Positions 19,170 to 28,122 of a stretch of 64,000 bases of DNA are shown here, one piece after another. This DNA is from Pseudanabaena sp. UWO311 (lineage in GTDB: Bacteria; Cyanobacteriota; Cyanobacteriia; Pseudanabaenales; Pseudanabaenaceae). Location of the stretch: assembly GCF_006937785.1 (NCBI RefSeq), contig NZ_SJEE01000002.1, positions 186,001 through 250,000 on the forward strand, written 5' to 3'. Each line of letters starts with the position of its first letter. Within the stretch, counting starts at the first letter, position 1. The position numbers and the translations under genes were made by a program. The notes below the pieces were generated by a model, which was given only the letters and a program-made list of their open reading frames with translations, was not told where the DNA came from and ran no database searches.

Positions 19170-20942
19170 ATGACCGTTAGAGAAACTTTTCGTCGCACAA
19201 AAATTGTTGCTACTATTGGCCCCGCAACCAGTAGCCCCGATATGATCCGCCAGCTTATTGAAGCAGGCGCAAGCACCTTTCGCCTCAACTTTTCCCACGG
19301 CACTCATGCTGACCACCATCGCAGCATTTGCAATATTCGCCAAGTATCTAGCGAACTCAATCAACCTGTGGGCATTTTGCAGGATTTGCAAGGGCCAAAA
19401 ATTCGCCTTGGGGTATTTAAAGAAGGCCCAATTACTCTTAATAAAGGTGACAAATTTACCCTTACTAGCCGCAAAGTTGATGGTAACTACGAGATTAGTT
19501 GCATTACCTATGACACCCTTGCCGAAGAAGTGCCTATCGGCGCAGTAATCATGCTCGATGACGGCAAAGTAGAGATGGTCGTCGAAGATGTAAATGTAGA
19601 ATTAGGTGATCTTTATTGTCGCGTGGTCATTGGCGGCACACTTTCTAATAATAAAGGGGTAAATTTCCCGAATGTGCACTTATTGGTCAGTGCGATGACC
19701 GATAAAGATCGCGAAGACTTACGTTTTGGCTTGTCTGAAGGCGTGGATTGGGTAGCACTTAGCTTTGTCTGTAATCCTGAAGATGTGCTTGAGGTAAAAG
19801 ACTTAATTGCCGCTTCAGGTCGGAAGGCTAGCGTCATTGCCAAAATCGAGAAGCACGAAGCGATCGCTAATATGGAAGCGATTCTCTCGGTCTGCGATGG
19901 CGTAATGGTAGCAAGAGGCGATCTGGGCGTGGAAATTCCTGCCGAAGATGTACCGATCGCCCAAAAGCAATTGATTAAAACCGCTAATCGCCTTGGCATT
20001 CCTGTCATTACCGCGACACAAATGCTCGATAGCATGGTCAGCAGTCCTCGGGCAACCCGCGCCGAAATTTCTGACGTTGCAAATGCGATCATTGATGGCA
20101 CTGATGCCGTGATGCTCTCTAACGAAACAGCCGTGGGGAAATATCCGATTTTGGCTGTGGAAACGATGGCAAGAATTGCCGTACGTATCGAAAGAGAACA
20201 AGATCTTAAAATGCAACCCCTTGAAAGCATGGGACGGGCTGTGCCCAATGCCATCAGTCAAGCTGTGGGCAGAATTGCCATTCAACTTAATGCAGCTGCG
20301 ATCGTTACTCTTACCAAAACAGGCTCAACAGCGCGGAATGTTAGCAAATTTCGACCACCAATTCCCATTTTGGCAGTTACACCCAATGTCCAAGTAGCAA
20401 GGCGTTTACAAATGGTCTGGGGTGTACAGCCGATGGTATTAATATCTTTGCCATCAGCAAGACAAAATTTTGAAGCAGCTCTCAACCTCGCGCAAGAGAT
20501 GAAATTGCTCTCCGCAGGTGATTTGGTGGTTATGTCCGCAGGCACATTGCAAGACGTGGCAGGCTCTACGGATTTGATCAAAGTTGAGTTTGTTTCATCG
20601 GTAGTTGGCAAAGGCTTAAGCATCGGCTCTGGTATTGTTCATGGACGCGCTAGAGTTGCTTTCCATCACCTTGATGTCCGAGACTTTAACGAAGGTGAAA
20701 TCCTTGTTATTGATCGCACTGATGCCGACTATATTGACGTAATTCGCAAGGCATCCGCTGTAATTACTGAAGAATCAAGTCTTGATTCTCATGCGGTGGT
20801 GATTGGTCGCAGACTGGGTATACCTGTTTTGATCGGGGTACACAATGCCACAGGCTTCATTCGCGATGGCGAACCGCTTAGCGTTAACTTCAGCAAAGGC
20901 ATGATCTATTCAGGCTCGCGATCAGACGATCTCGCATTTTAG
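19170..20942 (+). CDS. pyk: Pyruvate kinase with C-terminal PEP-utilising mobile domain
   Basis: RRTKIVATIGPAT, NFSHGTH, VMVARGDLGVEIP, ITATQMLDSM; C-terminal EESSLDSHAVVIGRRLGIPVLIG. Confidence 0.96.
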   Translation: MTVRETFRRTKIVATIGPATSSPDMIRQLIEAGASTFRLNFSHGTHADHHRSICNIRQVSSELNQPVGILQDLQGPKIRLGVFKEGPITLNKGDKFTLTSRKVDGNYEISCITYDTLAEEVPIGAVIMLDDGKVEMVVEDVNVELGDLYCRVVIGGTLSNNKGVNFPNVHLLVSAMTDKDREDLRFGLSEGVDWVALSFVCNPEDVLEVKDLIAASGRKASVIAKIEKHEAIANMEAILSVCDGVMVARGDLGVEIPAEDVPIAQKQLIKTANRLGIPVITATQMLDSMVSSPRATRAEISDVANAIIDGTDAVMLSNETAVGKYPILAVETMARIAVRIEREQDLKMQPLESMGRAVPNAISQAVGRIAIQLNAAAIVTLTKTGSTARNVSKFRPPIPILAVTPNVQVARRLQMVWGVQPMVLISLPSARQNFEAALNLAQEMKLLSAGDLVVMSAGTLQDVAGSTDLIKVEFVSSVVGKGLSIGSGIVHGRARVAFHHLDVRDFNEGEILVIDRTDADYIDVIRKASAVITEESSLDSHAVVIGRRLGIPVLIGVHNATGFIRDGEPLSVNFSKGMIYSGSRSDDLAF

Positions 20943-20993
20943 TTATATTAAATCTGATGCAAAGCATCAGATTTAATATTTTTTGAGTTAGTC

Positions 20994-22148
20994 ATGGAAA
21001 ATTTTGCTTTTTACAATCCAGTCAAGATTTTATTTGGCAAAGGTCAAATTGCGAATATCAGTGCAGAAATTCCTGCTGATGCCAAAATCCTAGTCATCTA
21101 TGGTGGCGGTAGTATCAAAACCAATGGAGTTTACGAGCAGGTAAAGGCAGCCCTCGCAGGTCATAACTTTCTCGAATTTGGCGGGATTGAAGCAAATCCG
21201 CATCTGGAAACATTGCTCAAAGCAGTGGAACTGATTCGAGCTGAAGGAATTGATTTTTTGCTATCCGTGGGCGGTGGTTCTGTCCTTGATGGCACAAAAT
21301 TTATTGCTGCTGCTGTTCCCTTTGAAGGTGATCCTTGGGATATTTGTGCGAAACAAGCCCCTGTAAAAGCAGCGATTCCCTTTGGTGCAGTATTAACTTT
21401 GCCCGCCACTGGCTCGGAGATGAACACTAACTCTGTGGTTACCAAATGGAAAACCCAAGAAAAATTATTTTTCTCTAGTCCGTTTGTATTTCCAAAATTC
21501 TCAGTGCTAGATCCTGAAACAACATTCTCGTTGCCTATTCGTCAGGTCAGTAATGGAATTGTTGATGCCTATGTTCATGTTATGGAACAGTATTTGACAT
21601 ACCCTGCCAATGCGCCATTACAGGATCGGATGGCTGAGTCTATTCTCAAAACCTTGATCGAAGAAGGCCCCAAAGTCTTAGCAGATCTCCATAACTACGA
21701 AGCTCGGGCAAATGTGATGTGGTGTGCCACGATGGCGCTAAATGGATTGATCGGTGTGGGTGTGCCTCAAGACTGGGCAACGCATATGATTGGTCATGAG
21801 TTAACGGCGCTACATGGCATCGATCACGCTCAAACTTTGGCAGTTGTTCTACCGAATACTATGACGATTAGGCGCGATCGCAAACGGCAAAAGCTTTTGC
21901 AATATGCGGATCGCGTTTGGGGTCTTGACGATGGCACAGAGGATGTGCGCATTGATCGAGCGATCGCTAAAACTCGCGACTTTTTTGAGTCTGTTGGTGT
22001 TCGCACCCATCTTTCAGACTATGGCGTAGGGCTAGATGTAATCCCCAAAATAATTGATCGCTTCAAGAAACGTGGTTTTGTTGCTTTGGGCGAAAATCAA
22101 GATATTACTCCCAAGGTTGTCGAGCAAATTTTAGCGCTCTGTGCTTAA
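20994..22148 (+). CDS. Iron-containing alcohol dehydrogenase (YqhD/butanol dehydrogenase-like)
   Basis: FYNPVKILFGKGQI, GGGSVLDGTKFIA, LPATGSEMN, GHELTALHGIDHAQTLAVVLP. Confidence 0.92.
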   Translation: MENFAFYNPVKILFGKGQIANISAEIPADAKILVIYGGGSIKTNGVYEQVKAALAGHNFLEFGGIEANPHLETLLKAVELIRAEGIDFLLSVGGGSVLDGTKFIAAAVPFEGDPWDICAKQAPVKAAIPFGAVLTLPATGSEMNTNSVVTKWKTQEKLFFSSPFVFPKFSVLDPETTFSLPIRQVSNGIVDAYVHVMEQYLTYPANAPLQDRMAESILKTLIEEGPKVLADLHNYEARANVMWCATMALNGLIGVGVPQDWATHMIGHELTALHGIDHAQTLAVVLPNTMTIRRDRKRQKLLQYADRVWGLDDGTEDVRIDRAIAKTRDFFESVGVRTHLSDYGVGLDVIPKIIDRFKKRGFVALGENQDITPKVVEQILALCA

Positions 22149-22192
22149 CTTTTATCTGCAAAGGTGCTGCATTGCAGCACCTTTGTTTTTAA

Positions 22193-22284
22193 TTCATAAA
22201 AGTGTGACAACACTTTTATGAATTAAAAACAAACTCTGTAAGGGTTTTAAAAACACAAAATGGCGTAGCCATTTTGTGTTTTTG
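22193..22284. mobile_element. Family-2 element, degenerate ends
   Basis: aattcataaaagtgtgacaacacttttatgaattaaaaacaaactctgtaagggttttaaaaacacaaaatggcgtagccattttgtgttttt. Confidence 0.6.
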
Positions 22285-22311
22285 TACTACATGGTTGTTG
22301 GAATATAAATT

Positions 22312-22782
22312 ATGACTAAAAAACTTCTATTTGTTTGCCTCGGGAATATTTGCCGATCGCCTGCGGCAGAAAATATTATGAATCATTTAGTTGAGAAGCA
22401 AGGACTTGGCGATCGCTTTATCTGTGATTCGGCTGGCACAGGTGGCTGGCATGTGGGTGCACCACCTGATCGCCGTATGCGAGCAGCAGCCAAAGAACGC
22501 GGCTTAGATTTTGTTGGTTCAGCTAGACAATTTCAGGCGATGGATTTGCGTGAATTTGATTTGATTCTAGCGATGGACAAAGATAACTACTGCAATATTC
22601 TCGCTCTCGATCCGCAAGGGAAATTTACCGACAAGGTGAAGATGATGTGCGACTACTGCGAAACCTACACCGATAAAGAAGTTCCTGACCCCTATTACGG
22701 TGGTGCAGATGGGTTTAACTATGTTATCGATCTGCTATTTGATGCCTGTGGTGGTCTTCTCAAATCTTTTCCCAAAAACTAA
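22312..22782 (+). CDS. Low-molecular-weight protein tyrosine phosphatase
   Basis: P-loop VCLGNICRSPAAE; DPYYGG general acid motif. Confidence 0.93.
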   Translation: MTKKLLFVCLGNICRSPAAENIMNHLVEKQGLGDRFICDSAGTGGWHVGAPPDRRMRAAAKERGLDFVGSARQFQAMDLREFDLILAMDKDNYCNILALDPQGKFTDKVKMMCDYCETYTDKEVPDPYYGGADGFNYVIDLLFDACGGLLKSFPKN

Positions 22783-22808
22783 AGAGAGGGCGCAAAGCGC
22801 CCTCTCTT
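22781..22808. terminator. Hairpin aaagagagggcgcaaagcgccctctctt between convergent genes
   Basis: 12-bp perfect stem between convergent stops. Confidence 0.75.
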
Positions 22809-22812
22809 CAAT

Positions 22813-23694
22813 TTAATCGACGTAAAATGAGCGATCGCGTTGAGTATTAGCCAAAAAGGCTTCTAGTTCTTCCCATTGTTTGTTCTCAATTAAGCTAATT
22901 ACTTCTTGCAAAGATTGCTGATAGGTATGTAGCGATCGCAATACAGCTGATTGATTGTATTCCGCCATTAGCCTTCCTAATTCAGGATTGCCGCCACCAA
23001 CGCGACTAGTATCACGAAATCCAGAACTCGCTAAATTTTGCGCTAATTTTAAAACTGTCTGATCGCCTTCTGCTTGACAAGCCGCAATCAAACTTGCACT
23101 AATCATTACAGGTGCGTGACTAATTATCGCCACAGCGCGATCATGCTCTTCAGGGCTACATTCAAATACATTCATACCCACTGACTGCCAGAGCGATCGC
23201 ACTTTCTCAACAGCAGCAATATCATTACTGGGCGTAACTACACAGGGACGATTTTGAAAGAGATCCTTTTCTGCGGCTGAAATTCCTTGAAATGCAGTCC
23301 CTGCCATCGTATGACTTCCCACAAATCGCTGATTAAATTGCTGGCAAATCTTCGATGCTGGCTCGACGATCGCTGATTTGACTGAGCCAACATCTGTAAA
23401 GATGACATTAGCAGGTAACTTTGGCGCTATTAATGTAATTGTGGACAGGATAGAGGCGATCGGTGTGCAGATGACAACGATATCTGTTTGAGCAAGAATG
23501 CGATCGGGAATATTTTCAATATCTATATCAGCGATATTTACGGCAGCGATCGCTTCAGCCTGTTTGCAGGTGTCAGGATTGCGACTGATGCCCCACACAT
23601 AGTTATGACCTTGGGATGAAGCGAGCAGATCTAACCCCAGCGAGCCACCAATTAAACCTAATCCAACGATACCAATATTCATAAAGGCTTCCAC
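22813..23694 (-). CDS. tyrA: Prephenate/arogenate dehydrogenase
   Basis: IGIVGLGLIGGSLGLDL Rossmann motif; GSHTMAGT; SSGFRDTSRVGGGNPELG. Confidence 0.85.
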   Translation of the reverse strand: MEAFMNIGIVGLGLIGGSLGLDLLASSQGHNYVWGISRNPDTCKQAEAIAAVNIADIDIENIPDRILAQTDIVVICTPIASILSTITLIAPKLPANVIFTDVGSVKSAIVEPASKICQQFNQRFVGSHTMAGTAFQGISAAEKDLFQNRPCVVTPSNDIAAVEKVRSLWQSVGMNVFECSPEEHDRAVAIISHAPVMISASLIAACQAEGDQTVLKLAQNLASSGFRDTSRVGGGNPELGRLMAEYNQSAVLRSLHTYQQSLQEVISLIENKQWEELEAFLANTQRDRSFYVD

Positions 23695-23730
23695 ATAATA
23701 AAAGGGGTGCGAAGCACCCCTTTTATTATT

Positions 23731-23967
23731 TTAGAACTTGCGAAGATCAAGCCCTGCTTCTTTAGCAAATGCAGATAGTCCTTTCTTTTGCAGAGTCTTA
23801 ATAGCTTTAGTAGAAATTTGTAATTTTACAAAACGCTTTCCTTCTTCCCACCAAATTCTTTTGTCTTGTAAGTTTACGTGTTGTAAGTGCTTATGACGCT
23901 TGTGTGAGAAAGAGATCGATACAGAATTATTGGCTTTTTTGCCTGTTAGTTGGCATACGCGACTCAT
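23731..23967 (-). CDS. rpmB: 50S ribosomal protein L28
   Basis: [63 protein letters not shown]. Confidence 0.95.
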   Translation of the reverse strand: MSRVCQLTGKKANNSVSISFSHKRHKHLQHVNLQDKRIWWEEGKRFVKLQISTKAIKTLQKKGLSAFAKEAGLDLRKF

Positions 23968-24118
23968 AGTACTAGTCTCCTATTTTTTCAGTCCAGCTAC
24001 CCATAGTACAGCCTCAAAGCATACTTAGGCAATCAAGAAAAATATTTTAGCGCTCAAAGCCCAAAAGAGAGACAACGCTCCACTTCGTCTCTCTTTTGGG
24101 CTTTGAGTCACTCTGTAA

Positions 24119-24318
24119 TACCAATTCACGAAAGTGTTCACACTTTTGTGAATTAAAAAACAAACCCAGTAAGGGTTTTAAGGAATAAAGATTAAATAAC
24201 ATGTGCAAATAAAACCCAAAATTGGTTCGGCGGGCGTAGCCCGCCGAACCAATTTTGGGTTTTATTAAATTTTCATTCCTAAAAACACAAAATGGTGTAG
24301 CCATTTTGTGTTTTGGTA
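24119..24318. mobile_element. Family-2 element flanked by TAA/TAA, interrupted by a family-3 element
   Basis: TACCAATTCACG...GTGTTTTGGTA; direct repeats 24116-24118 and 24319-24321. Confidence 0.75.
24182..24279. mobile_element. Family-3 palindromic element (GGAAT...ATTCC) nested in family 2, flanked by TAA/TAA
   Basis: TIR ggaataaagattaaataa / ttattaaattttcattcc; direct repeats 24179-24181 and 24280-24282; removal restores gggttttaaaaacacaaaatgg as in the copy at 22193-22284. Confidence 0.75.
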
Positions 24319-24376
24319 TAAGACAATCAAAGCGATGAGGTCTGTAAATTACAAGCTGGGCTAGGATATTGCAAAA

Positions 24377-24748
24377 ATGAGTAATAGCAGAATTTTTAAA
24401 AGCGCAGAATTTTTTCAATCAACAGAAGATGAGCCTATTCGCTCTGTCGTTACTGAGTCCTCAGACACCATCGTGGTGGCTTGGTATATTAAGCCAAATC
24501 AAGAAATTGCCCCACATCTTCATCCTCACGGGCAAGACACTTGGACTATTTTGCAAGGTAAAGGCAAATATTATTTAGATCAACAAGGTTCAACTACAGC
24601 GATCGCCGCAGGAGATATTGTTATTGCGCCTACTGGTTGTGTCCATGGAGTATTCAACGATGGCGATGAGCCACTAGTTTTTATTTCAACCGTTTCACCA
24701 GCTACCGCAGGATATCAACCTGTATTGATCGAGGCTTCGATTTCCTAA
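24377..24748 (+). CDS. Cupin-domain protein
   Basis: AWYIKPNQEIAPHLHPHGQDTWTILQGKGKYYLD...AGDIVIAPTGCVHGVFNDGDEPLVFI. Confidence 0.88.
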   Translation: MSNSRIFKSAEFFQSTEDEPIRSVVTESSDTIVVAWYIKPNQEIAPHLHPHGQDTWTILQGKGKYYLDQQGSTTAIAAGDIVIAPTGCVHGVFNDGDEPLVFISTVSPATAGYQPVLIEASIS

Positions 24749-24826
24749 ACCCCAAAGCGGCAGATTTGCTTGCGAAGAAAGCAAATCTGCCGCTTTGGGG
24801 TTTATTGTGATTTTCGGCGCATAAAA

Positions 24827-25240
24827 ATGGAACATAAAACAATGAAATTATTAATGCAATATTTTCGAGATATCAAACTCAACAAATTGATTTTATGGTG
24901 CTATTTAATTTGGTATTTAGTTGTCATAATTTTTCATTTTGACCCCACACTTAAAATATGGATTAATGCTATGGGAATCAGTGTAGTAATTGGCACTGCA
25001 TTAGTATTAAGCGTTTCTGCTAGCGATAGCAAAGTGGATTATTGGCAAACATTTCGACTGTATTTAATGCCATTCTGTGTGTCTAGCTTTTCATCATTGA
25101 TTAAAGATAAAGGATTTATTGTAATTATTTCCCCCAAGCCACAGGAAACAATATTGGCGATATTAAGCTGTGGTATTTTCTTGTCGATTATTGGAGGGAT
25201 TAAATTTGCGAATAGAGCGATTAACCCAAAAAACAGCTAA
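24827..25240 (+). CDS. Hypothetical membrane protein (several TM segments)
   Basis: Hydrophobic helices LILWCYLIWYLVVIIFHF, AMGISVVIGTALVLSVSA, ILAILSCGIFLSIIGGI; start moved downstream of the 24748-24803 hairpin that the longer ORF runs through. Confidence 0.5.
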   Translation: MEHKTMKLLMQYFRDIKLNKLILWCYLIWYLVVIIFHFDPTLKIWINAMGISVVIGTALVLSVSASDSKVDYWQTFRLYLMPFCVSSFSSLIKDKGFIVIISPKPQETILAILSCGIFLSIIGGIKFANRAINPKNS

Positions 25241-25284
25241 CTTGTAAGCTAAGCTCAAAGCTATATGCTTTCCATTTTTAATCC

Positions 25285-26106
25285 ATGACCAATAATGCAC
25301 AAATCCCTGTTGTTGTTTCTGGGGCGACAGGCAAAATGGGGCGCGAAATTATTAAGGCGATCGCCCAATCACCAGACATGATGCTCGCAGGTGCGATCGG
25401 CAGATCGCACATTGGCGAAGATATCGGCGAAGTTATTGGTATTGGTGAATTAGAAATACCTGTGACCGATAATCTCGAAGTTGTTCTCGCCCAAGCTGCA
25501 CAAGAATCACAACTACCAGTGATGGTCGATGTCACCCACCCCAGCATCATTTATGACAATATTCGCTCAGCGATCGCCTATGGTGTGCGTCCTGTCGTTG
25601 GCACAACAGGCTTAAGTGAGCAACAAATTGCCGATCTTGCCATTTTTGCGGACAAAGCAAGTACAGGCTGTATTATTGCCCCAAATTTCTCCGTCGGTGT
25701 AATTTTGATGCAACAAGCCGCGATCGCTGCCGCTAAATATTTCCAGCATGTGGAAATTATCGAGCTGCACCACAATCAAAAAGCTGATGCTCCTAGCGGT
25801 ACTGCAATCAAAACTGCACAAATGCTCTCAGAACTAGGTCAATCTTTTAATCCCCCTAGTGTCGATGAAAAAGAACATCTCTCAGGTGCAAGGGGCGCAA
25901 CCTACGGCGAAAACATTCGCATTCACAGTGTTCGTATGCCTGGCATAGTTGCGCGGCAAGAAGTGATTTTTGGCGCAATGGGCGAAACCTTAAAAATTGA
26001 GCATAATGCTAGCGATCGCACCTGTTATATGGCAGGTGTGTTGCTCTGTGTCCGCAAAGTCCTCGTGCTCAAGTCACTTATTTATGGTTTAGAAAAATTA
26101 CTATAA
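25285..26106 (+). CDS. dapB: 4-hydroxy-tetrahydrodipicolinate reductase
   Basis: [40 protein letters not shown]. Confidence 0.95.
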   Translation: MTNNAQIPVVVSGATGKMGREIIKAIAQSPDMMLAGAIGRSHIGEDIGEVIGIGELEIPVTDNLEVVLAQAAQESQLPVMVDVTHPSIIYDNIRSAIAYGVRPVVGTTGLSEQQIADLAIFADKASTGCIIAPNFSVGVILMQQAAIAAAKYFQHVEIIELHHNQKADAPSGTAIKTAQMLSELGQSFNPPSVDEKEHLSGARGATYGENIRIHSVRMPGIVARQEVIFGAMGETLKIEHNASDRTCYMAGVLLCVRKVLVLKSLIYGLEKLL

Positions 26107-26179
26107 AGTTCGACTGCATATCGCGCAATTGAATAATAAAAAAGCACTTGCAATGCAAGTGCTTTTTATTATTCAAGAA

Positions 26180-26252
26180 TACCCCCAGGGGAATTCGAAT
26201 CCCCGTCGCATCCGTGAAAGGGATGTGTCCTAGGCCTCTAGACGATGGGGGC
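26180..26252 (-). tRNA. tRNA-Glu (UUC)
   Basis: Reverse complement GCCCCCATCGTCTAGAGGCCTAGGACACATCCCTTTCACGGATGCGACGGGGATTCGAATTCCCCTGGGGGTA folds as a cloverleaf with anticodon TTC. Confidence 0.95.
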
Positions 26253-26323
26253 GTGTTCTTGACCTTTATTAAGATACATACATGACTGAACCTTTGTCAA
26301 CACTTAAAGCAAACTTTTTTGTA

Positions 26324-26439
26324 TATAGCTGTTGCCAAGTGTATGAGGTCATAAAACCCAAGAAGAGAATGGCGGCGCTTCGCGCCGCCATTCTCTTCTT
26401 GGGTTTTGATTTTGTCCTAACACAATCGACGGTAGCTAT
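26324..26439. mobile_element. Family-1 element, inverted orientation, variant middle stem
   Basis: tatagctgttgccaagtgtatgaggtcataaaacccaagaagagaatggcggcgc...gggttttgattttgtcctaacac...tagctat. Confidence 0.65.
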
Positions 26440-26471
26440 GTAGCAAAAATCCAGCACTTTGTGGCTTTTCG

Positions 26472-26900
26472 CTATATTTTGGGGCGAATACCATAGTTGC
26501 GATAGCGCCAATAATCTTGCAGGATTTGAGCATGGTCGAAACATAACTGGCTAGGTATTTCCCAAGCAGCAAAACAACCAACAGACTTAGCATCATCATC
26601 AGCCTTTGGTTCGCCCACTGCTTCAGCCATATACACCGCACTAATCGTATGGAGACGCTCATCTCGACTAGGATCTGAATAAAGCCCTAGCAGGTCGATT
26701 AACTCCACCTGTAGCCCTGTTTCTTCTTGAGCCTCTCGCCTTGCGGCATCTTCTAGTCGTTCACCATAATCGACAAATCCACCAACGATCGCCCAGCCGT
26801 GAGGCGGATTTAGTCTCTCAATTAGCACGATGGGTTGATTAGGGCGATCGCGCAGGGCAATGATGATATCAACCGTAGGAACTGGATTTCGGTATTTCAC
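26472..26900 (-). CDS. NUDIX hydrolase
   Basis: Nudix box [28 protein letters not shown]. Confidence 0.93.
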   Translation of the reverse strand: MKYRNPVPTVDIIIALRDRPNQPIVLIERLNPPHGWAIVGGFVDYGERLEDAARREAQEETGLQVELIDLLGLYSDPSRDERLHTISAVYMAEAVGEPKADDDAKSVGCFAAWEIPSQLCFDHAQILQDYWRYRNYGIRPKI

Positions 26901-27090
26901 TTGATTTACAAAGTTATTTGAAAAAAGCGAGCTGTGGCGCTTCGCGCCGCCACTCGCTTTATAAGCAGTAAGACAGCGCTTTTCGCACTCTAGAGGGTAA
27001 TTACAGCTACAAAATGCGGCTTCACACTAAGTTATCATGCAGATTCATAATCCGAGAGCTATAAGCATTATTCGGCAGGAGAGTATTTCT

Positions 27091-27879
27091 TTGATCCCAA
27101 TCAGCATAGAAATTGTAGAAGGTAATCCGAATCTTGCTTCTCTCTTGGGTTGGCATTTGCAGCAGATTGGCTATTCGGTATTTCAGGCGGTCAGTTGTCA
27201 GCAAGCAAAGCTTGTGTTTCAAAAGCAACAGCCTAGTTTGGTGATCTTGAGTACCGATCTGCCTGATGGGGATGGTATCGAGTTGTGTCGCTGGCTTCAT
27301 AAACAAAGAAGTTCGTTAGTATTCGTGATTTCGTCGCGCACCAATGAATCTGACATCGTGGAGGGTTTAAAATCGGGTGCAGATGACTATTTGACGAAAC
27401 CCTTTGGGATGCAAGAATTTTTGGCAAGGGTGGAGGCTTTGACCCGAAGATTACGCACATCTGCACCTCCTGCTTGTCTTGATTATGGTGTGCTGAAGAT
27501 CGATTTGGTACAACGACAGGTAAGACTCAAGGGCAATGCGATCGATTTAACTCCTCAAGAATTTAGTTTGCTCTATGTTCTCGCTCAGTCGGAGGGACTT
27601 GCCCTTAGCCGCGCTGAACTTCTGCAACGTGCTTGGCCTGACGAGATTAATAATCCGCGTACTGTCGATACTCATGTTTTATCGTTACGCAAAAAATTAG
27701 AGGTTGATCCGCAACAACCAAATTTGATTCAAACAGTCCGAAATATTGGCTATCGCTTTAATCCTGAAGCGTTAATGCGTCCGCCTTTGCGTCCTAATTC
27801 TCAAAGCTCAAATAATTCCAATAGCGATCGCCCGCCACAATTCACTGCTCCACCTAGTCGGTCATTCGCCAAATACTAA
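27091..27879 (+). CDS. OmpR/PhoB-family response regulator with degenerate receiver domain
   Basis: C-terminal wHTH (LTPQEFSLLYVLAQSEG...RTVDTHVLSLRKKL...QTVRNIGYRF); receiver keeps LTKPF but lacks the phospho-acceptor Asp (LVILSTDLPDGDG). TTG start preceded by AGGAGAG preferred over ATG at 27037. Confidence 0.85.
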   Translation: MIPISIEIVEGNPNLASLLGWHLQQIGYSVFQAVSCQQAKLVFQKQQPSLVILSTDLPDGDGIELCRWLHKQRSSLVFVISSRTNESDIVEGLKSGADDYLTKPFGMQEFLARVEALTRRLRTSAPPACLDYGVLKIDLVQRQVRLKGNAIDLTPQEFSLLYVLAQSEGLALSRAELLQRAWPDEINNPRTVDTHVLSLRKKLEVDPQQPNLIQTVRNIGYRFNPEALMRPPLRPNSQSSNNSNSDRPPQFTAPPSRSFAKY

Positions 27880-27950
27880 ACCCCAAAAAGGAAAAGCGCC
27901 TACGTAGCAGGCGCTTTTCCTTTTTGGGGTGCAAGCTTTCTTTTGCGAAT

Positions 27951-28064
27951 TATAGCTAATGTCACTTGTCTTAGGACAAATCAAAACCCAAGAATGTTTG
28001 GCGGTGCTCCGCGCCGCCAAACATTCTTGGGTTTTATGTCCTAGTCCACTTGGCGACAGCTATA
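27951..28064. mobile_element. Family-1 palindromic MITE-like element
   Basis: tatagctaatgtcacttgtcttaggacaaatcaaaacccaag...ttgggttttatgtcctagtccacttggcgacagctata. Confidence 0.75.
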
Positions 28065-28122
28065 GAATAATAAGCAATTACTTTATTCAAATTCGCAAAA
28101 ACTAAAACGTCTTTAGATATTA

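Noticed and set aside
19613-20254. 213-aa antisense ORF inside pyk
   Set aside because: Shadow ORF opposite a certain housekeeping gene, Ser/Ala/Thr-rich low complexity typical of antisense frames
24047-24418. 123-aa minus ORF
   Set aside because: Spans two nested mobile repeats and overlaps the cupin gene start; artefact
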